NCBI RefSeq assembly: GCF_024171525.1
Contig: NZ_JALJZY010000001.1
Location: 186,001-250,000 of the forward strand
DNA length: 64,000 nt
Direction: 5' to 3'
Source: Neisseriaceae bacterium HSC-16F19
GTDB lineage: Bacteria; Pseudomonadota; Gammaproteobacteria; Burkholderiales; Neisseriaceae
Each line of letters starts with the position of its first letter. Position 1 is the stretch's first letter. The position numbers and the translations under genes were made by a program. Positions 8,703 to 16,614 of the stretch are shown here, piece by piece. The notes below the pieces were generated by a model, which saw nothing but the letters and a program-made list of their open reading frames with translations, was not told where the DNA came from and did not search any database.

Positions 8703-8736
8703 TTTGGGTCTTTCTTATCGGTTTATTGTAGAAATC

Positions 8737-9306
8737 TCAGGCTGCTTGGGCATAAATAAAGGCATTGGCCGTAAACTGCATCACATCAGACTTAAATGGA
8801 TGCTTGTCCATGGTGACGCGTTTTGTCTGCTCGGGCAGCGGTTGTGTTTTGTGGAAATAGCGGTCAATTAAAAACAGTTTCATCTCATTACGGTCGTCTG
8901 CATTTTGAAAATGCAAGCTCAATGCCTGATCAATGCTGGCACCATCGACATTGGCTTTTAGGTGACGCAGATTTTTCATTTTGTTTTTATTTAAAAATAC
9001 TTCATCGTCACAGCTTACCGACTGTATCAATTGCCAAAACGGTTCGCTTTGCATATGGTAAAACGGTTGCGCCAAATTAATGGTATGCGGTGTTTTCACA
9101 TACTCATACCAAGTTATTTCAAACTGGCGTTCCAAATCATACGAAATTGGGATGGCCGTACCGTTTAATTGCTGCTTGGCAAACAGTTCAATCAGAGCCA
9201 GCAACAAAACAGGTTTGTGCGGGGCCTCTCCCAAAACAGGATGTTTGGCACAGTTTAATCGGTCGAAACATTGGATATAGTATGCCAGCGAATGTCTCAT
9301 GATCAT
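8737..9306 (-). pseudogene. N-terminal remnant of an HNH-endonuclease-family protein
   Basis: The readable part (about 190 residues) resembles the N-terminal recognition region of a family of putative HNH restriction endonucleases: a start like RHSLAYYIQCFDRLNCAK, then APHKPVLLLALIELF, and a later segment DRNEMKLFLIDRYF. Full-length relatives continue for about 100 residues into an HNH nuclease domain; here the frame stops soon after and no HNH motif is present. The reading frame extends upstream to 9411, but that part is translated REP repeat, so the start is placed at 9306. The DNA is noticeably more AT-rich than its neighbours. It lies 34 bases before carB. Most likely a decayed foreign defence gene. 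Confidence 0.6.
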
Positions 9307-9337
9307 TGGTCTGTTGGTGATTCGGTAATTTTTCAGC

Positions 9338-9668
9338 AAGCGTAGGTTGGGTTGAAGCGAAGCGTAAACCCAACATTTCACAAATTTTTCGGCTATTGTT
9401 AGGTTTATCAACCCAAGCTACGGCTGCCCCTGCAATAATTGTCTGAAACCTTACAACTTGCGTAGGTTGGGTTGAAGCGAAGCGTAAACCCAACATTCCA
9501 CAATTCTTTCGGTTATTGTTGGGTTTGGCAACCCAAGCTACGGCTGCCCCTGCAATAATTGTCTGAAACCTTACAACTTGCGTAGGTTGGGTTGAAGCGA
9601 AGCGTAAACCCAACATTTCACAATTCTTTCGCTTATTGTTGGGTTTATCAACCCAAGCTACGGCTGTC
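9338..9668. repeat. Tandem REP doublets, three copies with 120-base period (family A)
   Basis: Three near-identical units begin with CGTAGGTTGGGTTGAAGC at 9341, 9461 and 9581. Each has a left REP-like arm (GTAG followed by a TTGGGTT...AACCCAA palindrome) and a right arm of the same kind in inverted orientation ending AACCCAAGCTACGG, plus a spacer containing AATTGTCTGAAACC. The GTAG head and the adjoining RAYT gene identify them as REP doublets (BIME-like). Confidence 0.85.
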
Positions 9669-9706
9669 GCCGGACACATTCTCCGACTTGTGTTTCATTA
9701 CATCCG

Positions 9707-10234
9707 CTATTCACCAAACCTGTCATCCGCATCGGCACTGTCTCCTGCCCAATCTTCCGGCAATATGCCTTGTTCAACATAACGGTGAAACGATGAATAC
9801 GGCCAATCTGCAACGCGCGTTACATATCCGTGTTTCACAGGATTGAAATGAATGTAATCAATATGTGCGTTCAAATCCCGCTCATCGCGGATTTGATGCT
9901 CCCAATAACGCCGCTGCCAAATACCGCGCTCGTTTTTGCGTTGCCGTGCGGCGGATACGGCTTCGATTTTGGGCAAGGCTCGCGAAAATCCGGCCTTAAT
10001 CATGCGCAGGCGCATGGGGTAGCTGCTGTCGTTTTCAGGCAGCCTGATTAACAAATGCATATGGTCGGGCAACACGCAAACGGCCACTATTTCAAACGGG
10101 TGCTTTTGTTTCACTGCTTTAACGGCCTGCCGCAGCGAATCGATATAGCGCACCAGCCAATCCTGCTTTCTGTCTTGCAGTGCCAGGGTGAAAAAATAAC
10201 ACCCACCCGGTGCAAAGCTACGGCGGTATTGCAT
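9707..10234 (-). CDS. REP-associated tyrosine transposase (RAYT, Y1_Tnp family)
   Basis: Intact 175-residue transposase-like protein. Near the middle is the metal-binding motif PDHMHLLIRLP (an HUH-type H-x-H), and towards the end WQRRYWEHQIRDERDLNAH and YIHFNPVKHGYV, the latter with the catalytic tyrosine; these are hallmarks of RAYTs. Such enzymes are usually single-copy, immobile and flanked by the GTAG-headed REP palindromes they recognise and cut. Exactly this arrangement is seen: family A repeats lie at 9338-9668 on one side and at 10266-10292, 10313-10392 and 10426-10502 on the other, with more copies elsewhere in the window. It lies in the carA-carB gap. Confidence 0.92.
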   Translation of the reverse strand: MQYRRSFAPGGCYFFTLALQDRKQDWLVRYIDSLRQAVKAVKQKHPFEIVAVCVLPDHMHLLIRLPENDSSYPMRLRMIKAGFSRALPKIEAVSAARQRKNERGIWQRRYWEHQIRDERDLNAHIDYIHFNPVKHGYVTRVADWPYSSFHRYVEQGILPEDWAGDSADADDRFGE

Positions 10235-10265
10235 GGCAGCCCCCGTTATGTGGTTTGGCAGTTCG

Positions 10266-10292
10266 CATATATTGGGTTTGGCAACCCAAGCT
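10266..10292. repeat. Family A REP, single arm
   Basis: A lone right arm (TTGGGTTTGGCAACCCAAGCTAG) directly upstream of the RAYT start. It may be the end that defines the transposase cassette. Confidence 0.6.
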
Positions 10293-10312
10293 AGACCTGA
10301 TTGTTAGCAAGT

Positions 10313-10392
10313 GTAGGTTGGGTTGAAGCGGAGCGTAAACCCAACATTCCACAAATTTTTGCGGTTGTTGTTGGGTTTGCAACCCAACCTAC
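10313..10392. repeat. Family A REP doublet
   Basis: GTAGGTTGGGTTGAAGC on the left and AACCCAACCTAC on the right, about 80 bases overall, with the central palindromes of the tandem array but a different spacer. Confidence 0.8.
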
Positions 10393-10425
10393 GGCGTTAT
10401 TTTCCAACGTACCTTAAACTCTTGG

Positions 10426-10502
10426 CGTAGCTTGGGTCGCGAGACCCAACAACAGGTATCTCAATTTTTTTAGAAATGTTGGGTTTGGCAACCCAACCTA
10501 CG
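10426..10502. repeat. Family A REP doublet, variant arm
   Basis: Left arm CGTAGCTTGGGTCGCGAGACCCAAC and right arm TTGGCAACCCAACCTACGG. The short hairpin variant (GGGTCGCGAGACCC) replaces the longer GAAGCGAAGC version. It ends just before the leuE stop. Confidence 0.8.
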
Positions 10503-10505
10503 GTA

Positions 10506-11153
10506 CTACACCCCCGCCATCCACATATTCACCGCAAAGCCCATAAACATCAGCCCCACCAGCCCCATACAGGCGGCGGAGATGCGGGTGTGGCGGCGGA
10601 AGGCGTGGGTGAGGCCGTGTCCGGCAAATACCAGCACATTCAAATACACAAAGCTAAACAGCTGTAATATCAACGACAAAATCAAAAAGGTCAGCAGCGG
10701 GTGCGGATAGTTCGGGTCGACAAACTGCACGAAAAACGACAGCAAAAACAAAATCGCTTTCGGATTGGTCAGGCTTAAGGCCAGGGCGCGTTTGAAAACA
10801 TGCTGTACGGCAGGTTTGGGTGCATCGTGCGCCGATGGCGGCGCATGGCGCAGATGCCATTTTTTCGCCGCGCCGCGTAACAAATTCCAGCCTATCCACG
10901 CCAGATACAGGCCGCCCACCATTTTGATGATGTGAAACAGCTCCGGCACGGCCTTCAGCAGTGCACCGGCGCCCAAGGCAGTGGCCAGCAGCAGCACCGT
11001 ATCCCCCACCAAAATCGCCAGCAGGGCGCGGTAGGCGGGTTTGACACCATATTGCCCGGCTACGGTCAGGCAAAACATGGAGTTGGGGCCGGGCAGCAGG
11101 ATAATGGCGGCGGTGCCAATCACGTAGGTGGTCAGGTCGGTAATGCCGAACAT
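10506..11153 (-). CDS. leuE: LysE/RhtB-family amino-acid exporter, LeuE-like
   Basis: Inner-membrane exporter (about 215 residues, six predicted helices) of the LysE superfamily. The start MFGITDLTTYVIGTAAIILLP followed by GPNSMF contains the family signature LxPGPN; helices 2-3 (GDTVLLLATALGAGALL and GGLYLAWIGWNLL) and the long hydrophilic middle with histidines also fit. E. coli LeuE, which exports leucine and related amino acids, has almost the same length. An in-frame ATG at 11189 exists, but the first helix begins properly from 11153. Substrate is inferred from family resemblance. It sits alone between carA and the RAYT locus. Confidence 0.82.
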   Translation of the reverse strand: MFGITDLTTYVIGTAAIILLPGPNSMFCLTVAGQYGVKPAYRALLAILVGDTVLLLATALGAGALLKAVPELFHIIKMVGGLYLAWIGWNLLRGAAKKWHLRHAPPSAHDAPKPAVQHVFKRALALSLTNPKAILFLLSFFVQFVDPNYPHPLLTFLILSLILQLFSFVYLNVLVFAGHGLTHAFRRHTRISAACMGLVGLMFMGFAVNMWMAGV

Positions 11154-11241
11154 GGTTTCAGGTCGCTTTTGCAGCCCTATGTCGTTCAACTACGAAAGAA
11201 AGTGACACGGGTTTGTGGCAACACTTAGGCTGCCTGAACAC

Positions 11242-12381
11242 TTACTGCGCCTTGGCCGCCTGCATATGGCCGATAAATTTGTCGAACAGGTGCGCCACAT
11301 CGTGCGGGCCGGGGCTGGCTTCGGGGTGGCCTTGGAAGCTGAAGGCGGCGCGATCGGTCAGCTCTATGCCTTGCAAAGAACCGTCGAACAGGGAGCGGTG
11401 GGTGACTTTGACATGGGCGGGCAGGCTGTCGGCATCGACTTCAAAGCCGTGGTTTTGGCTGGTAATCATCACACGGCCACTGTCCAAGTCTTGTACCGGA
11501 TGGTTGGCGCCGTGGTGGCCGAAGGCCATTTTGCGGGTTTTGCCGCCCACGGCCAGGCCCAGCAGCTGGTGGCCAAGACAAATGCCAAACAGCGGTTTAC
11601 CGCTTTGCAGCAGGGTTTGCACGGCACTGATGGCGTAATCGCAGGGCTCGGGGTCGCCGGGGCCGTTGGAAAGGAACACGCCGTCCGGGTTCAGCGCCAA
11701 CACGTCTTCGGCACTGGTTTGTGCCGGTACCACGGTCAGGCGGCAGCCGCGTGCGGCGAGCATGCGCAGAATATTGGTTTTGACACCGAAGTCATAGGCC
11801 ACCACATGATAGGGCTGCTGTGCCGGAGTGACAAAACCCTGACCCAGCTGCCATTCGCCTTCGGTCCATTCATAACGCTCGGTGCAGCTGACTTCTTTGG
11901 CCAAATCCTTGCCCACCATGCTGCCGAAAGCGGCAATCAGTTCGCGCGCTTTTTCTTCGGTGGCATCGGCACCGGTAAGGATGGCGCCGGCTTGTGCGCC
12001 TTTGTCGCGCAGGATGCGGGTTAAACGGCGGGTATCGATGTCGGCAATGGCCACGGTTTGGTTGCGTACCAGGTATTCTTGCAGGCTCTCGCTGCTGCGG
12101 AAATTGCTGTGCAACAGCGGCAGGTCGCGGATGATGAGGCCGGCAGCATAAACGGCGCGGCTTTCCACGTCTTCGCCGTTGGTGCCGGTATTGCCGATGT
12201 GCGGGTAAGTGAGGGTCACGATTTGCTTGCAGTAGGAGGGGTCGGTGAGGATTTCCTGATAGCCGGTCATGGAGGTGTTGAACACCACCTCACCGGATGT
12301 GCTACCCTCATACCCGACCGACGTGCCGTGAAACACGCTGCCGTCGGCCAAAACCAAAATTGCGCTGCTGCTCATATTCAT
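11242..12381 (-). CDS. carA: Carbamoyl-phosphate synthase, small (glutaminase) subunit
   Basis: Glutamine amidotransferase subunit (379 residues) that supplies ammonia to CarB. The N-terminal half carries STSGEVVFNTSMTGYQEILT; the class I glutaminase domain has the nucleophile in FGICLGHQLLG, the conserved GHHGANHPV, and the His-Glu pair in FQGHPEASPGP. The first ATG (12381) has GGGG too close; the ATG at 12375 has it at a better distance, so the true start may be two codons later. Its partner carB is 2.5 kb downstream on the same strand, interrupted by leuE, RAYT and repeats, as is known for Neisseria. A candidate leader with an attenuator precedes it. Confidence 0.97.
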   Translation of the reverse strand: MNMSSSAILVLADGSVFHGTSVGYEGSTSGEVVFNTSMTGYQEILTDPSYCKQIVTLTYPHIGNTGTNGEDVESRAVYAAGLIIRDLPLLHSNFRSSESLQEYLVRNQTVAIADIDTRRLTRILRDKGAQAGAILTGADATEEKARELIAAFGSMVGKDLAKEVSCTERYEWTEGEWQLGQGFVTPAQQPYHVVAYDFGVKTNILRMLAARGCRLTVVPAQTSAEDVLALNPDGVFLSNGPGDPEPCDYAISAVQTLLQSGKPLFGICLGHQLLGLAVGGKTRKMAFGHHGANHPVQDLDSGRVMITSQNHGFEVDADSLPAHVKVTHRSLFDGSLQGIELTDRAAFSFQGHPEASPGPHDVAHLFDKFIGHMQAAKAQ

Positions 12382-12437
12382 ACCCCGTTATCTGTTCAGT
12401 TCAATATATTCAACTATTTACCTAAGAGTTTTGCCTA

Positions 12438-12452
12438 TTCAGGCTGCCTGAA
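12438..12452. repeat. Self-overlapping double DUS
   Basis: TTCAGGCTGCCTGAA contains AGGCTGCCTGAA on the plus strand and AGGCAGCCTGAA on the minus strand, so one 15-mer offers an uptake signal in both orientations. It lies in the carA leader. Confidence 0.85.
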
Positions 12453-12513
12453 AACCGTGTTCCAGATCCTACGCCGATACCGCTCTTCGGCACCGCCGCA
12501 ACAAAATCAGGTT

Positions 12514-12558
12514 AAAAAAAAACACGCCGCACAGCGCCCGGGGCGGCTGTGTTACGTG
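12514..12558 (-). terminator. Intrinsic terminator or attenuator in the carA leader
   Basis: On the minus strand a hairpin (CACG/CGTG outer stem, CACAGC/GCTGTG inner stem, GC-rich loop) is followed by nine T. It lies about 130 bases before carA and 40 bases after a predicted promoter, so it could attenuate carA transcription. It could also simply back up the pilY1 terminator. Confidence 0.55.
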
Positions 12559-12598
12559 CTTTTCAGACATGGCGTGGCCGCCATGGAAGAAGCAATGC

Positions 12599-12627
12599 AT
12601 TTTACTGAAAATCGGCCTTTGCCGCAA
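12599..12627 (-). promoter_or_regulatory. Candidate sigma-70 promoter for carA
   Basis: Minus strand TTGCGG (12627-12622), 17-base spacer, TAAAAT (12604-12599). It lies after the pilY1 terminator and before the hairpin/T9 element, so transcripts would carry a leader of about 210 bases. A short frame beginning ATG CAT TGC TTC TTC within the leader crosses the hairpin. Confidence 0.45.
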
Positions 12628-12649
12628 GGCAACATCAAATATGAAAAAA

Positions 12650-12671
12650 AGCTGCCTGAACTTCAGGCAGC
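12650..12671 (-). terminator. DUS-pair terminator of pilY1
   Basis: AGCTGCCTGAA and TTCAGGCAGCT form an 11-bp stem with one unpaired base, followed on the minus strand by seven T. A typical Neisseriaceae inverted-DUS terminator. Confidence 0.85.
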
Positions 12672-12696
12672 TTGCAAATATATATCAATTGGTTTT

Positions 12697-15600
12697 TTAG
12701 AAAATCTCACGCCAAGACAAGCGGCGTGCACCAGAAGGATTCTCACACCTAAAGCTATCCAATTGGGTACCAGAAGCACTGCTACTACTCACCAGAACAC
12801 CCTCTCTATAACAATTGATTGCCTGCTCGTTCGGGTTTGGCTTTTGACCCGCAGGACCCAGCTCGCCGGAGCCCAACATACCAGACGCACCATAGGCAGA
12901 ATTATCGCCACCATTATACAGATAAGAAGCCGAGCTGCTGCCCGCATAAGGCACCGTATGCATTATCTGACCTGTTGTCGATGTTTTTGCATTAGTCCAG
13001 CTCATATGCGGATTTACCGCACCGGTATAGGCATCTGCCATCAAGCGCAAACCAGCGGCCTCTACTCTATCCGGAGTGCAGGTCATTTGAGCACCAGAGG
13101 CCAATCCAGCACCTGTTACACTCAACCGCTCCAAATTCCAAATCACACCGGCAGACTCACGACCACCAATACTCACTACTTCCGGTGTCGTCACCACCCG
13201 GTATGTAGAATCCGGGATATCCAAGTAGAAACCACGACGTGTTGCCAGATCACTGTAGGTATTGGTCGAATTGATGTAGTAGCCGAACGTACCATCTGCA
13301 GATGTAGCCGGGGCCAAAGTCTGCTCAATCAGATCAGAACGCTTGGCCGCAGTACACAAACCGGTAGCAGGTGCCACACCAGGACATGCTGCCACATGAT
13401 CAAACACGCCATACACACTTTGCGGACCATTGGCAAGCAAATCAGCCTGGTACAGATTACTGCCGGTACCAAAATAAATACCCACAACACCATCGCCCCA
13501 AACTTTCAGGCGCGGCTCTGCCACCAAAGGCTGGGTACCGTTGCCTTCATAAACCATACGTGCCGACCAAGCAGAAGGATTGGCACCACGCAGATCAAAA
13601 CGCCAAATATTGCCTTTAAAGTCGCCGGCATAGACCAAATCGGTAATACCATCGAAATTGATGTCCACAGCTTGAGCAGAGGTCAGACCGTCATGCGCCT
13701 GCACAATCTGCGCCACAGTAGCCGATGCAGTCGGCGTAGCATCAAAGCCGCGGCTAATGGGAATTTTCCGAATTAATTGACCCTGTGTTCCGGTACTGGC
13801 ACGCCCTGCACTATTGGCATAGTTTTTGGCCATATGATCCACCACAAACAAACCAGGCACAGCATGGTTGGGATCATCCATGCCGCTGGTAAACATGGCT
13901 GCAGCACGTACATCGGTACTGTTATCCCAATTGCCGCCACTCATGGAAACATAACCCACTTTGGGCAAGCCAAAGTTATAGCCCAACTGATTATAGAAAC
14001 TGCCCGCACCACCGAATTGATTGGTCGAGGTATCCCACCACGGTACCGATGTAGCCCAAGAAGCTTGAGGTCTGTGCAGACCAACAGCGTTACCTGCATG
14101 GTTAGTGCCGCCTACCATCAGGGAATATAAACCACGGGCACCAGATCCCATTGCACCCACCAAGCTGTATTCATTGTCAATCTTGATATGCAGCAAATCA
14201 CCACTGAGAAAACTTTGTCTTGGATTACGCAAATCTCCATAAGTTGTCTCAGCAGTAAATACCAGATTACGCATCACGGTATCGGTGGCATCGTCCCGTG
14301 CGGCCGTACCCGGGATATACTGCAATACTTCCACATAAGGTACGGCATTACGGTCTGCACCCTCATTGGCTTTGAGAACATGCAGCATGCCGTCATTGGA
14401 GGGTATGGCCATAAATTCACGGCGGTCAAAGTCACCGGAAGTGGGTGCTGCCACTTTGACATCCCCAAATACAGCCACATTACCAGTGACATCACCCATA
14501 AACCGAGCCAACGAGGTAGAGTTACCTGCGTTTCGGTCACGGTAATTTGTACCAGAATCGGTATCTGCATTATTCCAACGCAACAACCACGCCATCAAAT
14601 TACGATATTCGTTATTATTGGCAGATAGTGTAATCGGAAAAACGCCTGGATTGGGGTTGGGCAAGTCTGTTCTCGCATTGGAAATGCCAAACAGATTATT
14701 ATTAAATCCAGCCGGATATGTATTTGGAGCAACGGCAGCAACACCACTGCTTGTGCTGAATAATGCAACAGAAGTTACAGTACCGCCATCTTTATATTTG
14801 GGCGTCTTATATGCTGCTGCATTAAAGGTTCCCGTAGCGTCATCAAACGGATAAAAGCGCAACTCACTGGTCCACGATCTAGGATCCAGCGTTGTAGATG
14901 CAGCCGATGTAATCTTTCCATCTCCAGCACTAGTGACCATAGGTGTAGCTGGCGTAAAGCCGCTATTATTACCAATAGCCTGCAAGCTGCCCAGCAGCGC
15001 TTGTCTCAATTCTTCGCGGTTATTTGCCAAGAAGTACTGACCACCACCTTGCTGGGCCATATCATTCAGTACTTGTACATTCGCTCCAAAACCCACTGTA
15101 AAGGTGGTGATGTTTTGGGTAGGAAATGCCGGGTCGTCAAAAGACATACCTTCCGCATCCGTACCTCCGCTCACTAAATCATTATTTTGTACAAACCCCG
15201 CAATATGCTCAGTTACACCCCATGAATTATTCCTACGCGCCCAAACTTGAGCCCTTAGCGTAGCCGCATTGGGATTCGCAGCAGTCATATGTGGATCATC
15301 ATAGTACAGCGCACCTAATTGATATCTATTGGCATACCCTGTAGGTTCACCGTCTGAAATGAAAATAATATAGTTTGGCTGGCACCGATATTGTATAGGC
15401 GAAGTATATCTGCCCAAATTACCCGGTGTGGCAAGCCCGCCAAAACCAGGAGTCAATCCACGGTAATAGCGGGTAATTTCATAATATGCACTGGCAATGG
15501 GTGTATTGGTCAATGCCGGCACTGCCGCAATCCTATTAACAAGATTCGTATAATTTGCCTGACTGGCCGCCGTATCCGACGATACATCCATAACATTCAT

Positions 15601-16044
15601 CTGAATCAGACCTGCCGCAGATTGCCATTGTGCCAAACTTACAGTCGCACCCCCATTATTAATATCCCGCCCAATAAGCGGAGTACGCGGAATAGGATTG
15701 TTGAATGTTGCCAAACCCCAATTATTACGCTCGCGGGACGCGGGTAAAATTTCTCTAATCACGTCTTTGGCAATAAACATGCGCGAGTTTGGATTGGTAA
15801 TACCTCCTGGCAAGGAATAATTCACTGTGCCATTGGCATCCGGAAGGCTCCACGCCATACTGCCCGAAGAATCGAGAAACAGCATAATGTTCGGCTTAAT
15901 GGCGCTGGTTCCCGATTGCCAAACCAGGGGCACATGGGCATACGGTGTAGCAGCCTGCGCTGCATTGGCCTGCAGTAATGCAGCCAAGGCAGCAGAAGTG
16001 GCAAGCGCAATTTTACGCGGGGTGGTTTTTTTAATATTTTTCAT
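12697..16044 (-). CDS. pilC: Type IV pilus tip-associated adhesin, PilC/PilY1 family
   Basis: Large secreted pilus biogenesis and adhesion protein (1115 residues). A signal peptide covers about residues 1-31 (KKTTPRKIALATSAALAALL, then ANAAQA). Residues about 50-370 form a von Willebrand A-like domain with the metal site LFLDSSGSMAWS. The C-terminal half is the PilY1 beta-propeller with a calcium loop DINFDGITDLVYAGD, and the protein ends RRLSWREIF as in PilC/PilY1. The ATG at 16044 has AGGTG nine bases upstream; a longer frame to 16107 lacks one. Unlike neisserial pilC there is no poly-G tract in the signal-peptide region. Base composition is lower in GC than neighbouring genes. It has no pilus neighbour genes and its own terminator. 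Confidence 0.95.
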   Translation of the reverse strand: MKNIKKTTPRKIALATSAALAALLQANAAQAATPYAHVPLVWQSGTSAIKPNIMLFLDSSGSMAWSLPDANGTVNYSLPGGITNPNSRMFIAKDVIREILPASRERNNWGLATFNNPIPRTPLIGRDINNGGATVSLAQWQSAAGLIQMNVMDVSSDTAASQANYTNLVNRIAAVPALTNTPIASAYYEITRYYRGLTPGFGGLATPGNLGRYTSPIQYRCQPNYIIFISDGEPTGYANRYQLGALYYDDPHMTAANPNAATLRAQVWARRNNSWGVTEHIAGFVQNNDLVSGGTDAEGMSFDDPAFPTQNITTFTVGFGANVQVLNDMAQQGGGQYFLANNREELRQALLGSLQAIGNNSGFTPATPMVTSAGDGKITSAASTTLDPRSWTSELRFYPFDDATGTFNAAAYKTPKYKDGGTVTSVALFSTSSGVAAVAPNTYPAGFNNNLFGISNARTDLPNPNPGVFPITLSANNNEYRNLMAWLLRWNNADTDSGTNYRDRNAGNSTSLARFMGDVTGNVAVFGDVKVAAPTSGDFDRREFMAIPSNDGMLHVLKANEGADRNAVPYVEVLQYIPGTAARDDATDTVMRNLVFTAETTYGDLRNPRQSFLSGDLLHIKIDNEYSLVGAMGSGARGLYSLMVGGTNHAGNAVGLHRPQASWATSVPWWDTSTNQFGGAGSFYNQLGYNFGLPKVGYVSMSGGNWDNSTDVRAAAMFTSGMDDPNHAVPGLFVVDHMAKNYANSAGRASTGTQGQLIRKIPISRGFDATPTASATVAQIVQAHDGLTSAQAVDINFDGITDLVYAGDFKGNIWRFDLRGANPSAWSARMVYEGNGTQPLVAEPRLKVWGDGVVGIYFGTGSNLYQADLLANGPQSVYGVFDHVAACPGVAPATGLCTAAKRSDLIEQTLAPATSADGTFGYYINSTNTYSDLATRRGFYLDIPDSTYRVVTTPEVVSIGGRESAGVIWNLERLSVTGAGLASGAQMTCTPDRVEAAGLRLMADAYTGAVNPHMSWTNAKTSTTGQIMHTVPYAGSSSASYLYNGGDNSAYGASGMLGSGELGPAGQKPNPNEQAINCYREGVLVSSSSASGTQLDSFRCENPSGARRLSWREIF

Positions 16045-16326
16045 AATGACACCTGGCAATCTGTACAGATAGTTTTTTAATTGAATCCGTGAAGTCCGGG
16101 CTAGCAAAGCTTAATTGTTTGATATGGACAAGGCAAGACATGTGCATGCAAAAAAGTACCAACAAACTTTTATTTTATTTGTTGATACACCCTTTAATTC
16201 ATGAATCTTCAGATACAAATATACAGCAAGAATAATGCCACACCGCCCGAAAATACACATGCCCGGTGGCATTCAGGTACTGCACCAATCTGTATGATTC
16301 GATCACCTTTCTACAGCACGATGTTC

Positions 16327-16348
16327 AGCGGCAAATGTGCCGCTTTTT
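16327..16348 (+). terminator. Intrinsic terminator, plus strand
   Basis: AGCGGCA/TGCCGCT (7-bp stem, loop AATG) followed by five T. No plus-strand gene ends here, so it may close an unrecognised small transcript or be a remnant. Confidence 0.55.
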
Positions 16349-16442
16349 GTCAAACCGGCACACCATAACTACCTTTTAAACCCGCATGCCAAAGCGGGTT
16401 CGGCTACCCAATTATTACAGCAACACGAAAATAATGCGCCAC

Positions 16443-16466
16443 AAAAATGCCGGCCCCAAGGCCGAC
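16443..16466 (-). terminator. Intrinsic terminator after dapB
   Basis: Minus strand GTCGGCC-TTGG-GGCCGGC (7-bp stem with one G-T pair) followed by ATTTTT. It lies about 150 bases beyond the dapB stop. Confidence 0.7.
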
Positions 16467-16614
16467 TTTTCTGTGAGTAAGGCTGTATTCAGGCAGCCGC
16501 TCTTTGCATAACCCGCTCGCCAACACAAACGACTCATGCCCGCCTTAACGGGCAAGACAGTAGTCATACGGCTTCAGCCTGCGGGTAAGGGTACACTCAT
16601 TCTGTTAAAACGAA

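Larger units (their letters stand above)
16045..16614. other. Long intergenic region upstream of pilY1
   Basis: About 570 bases without a gene. It holds an AT-rich inverted repeat (CAACAAA near 16145-16175) that is probably part of the pilY1 promoter region, two hairpins with T-runs, and one DUS near 16488. No coding signal is seen on either strand. Confidence 0.6.

Noticed and set aside
9338..9668. Possible CRISPR array
   Set aside because: Three units with 120-base period have nearly identical spacers as well as repeats, are palindromic REP doublets next to a RAYT, and there are no cas genes.
9188..9679. 163-residue minus-strand reading frame with repeated sequence (CEMLGLRFASTQPTQV units)
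   Set aside because: It is the translation of the three tandem REP units; 120 bases is a multiple of three, so the frame stays open by chance. No start signal or family match.
12058..13776. 572-residue plus-strand open frame
   Set aside because: Antisense to carA and pilY1 and crossing the leader and terminator between them; no coding features.
15950..16110. Poly-G phase-variation tract in pilY1
   Set aside because: No homopolymer of useful length is present in the signal-peptide region or just upstream.
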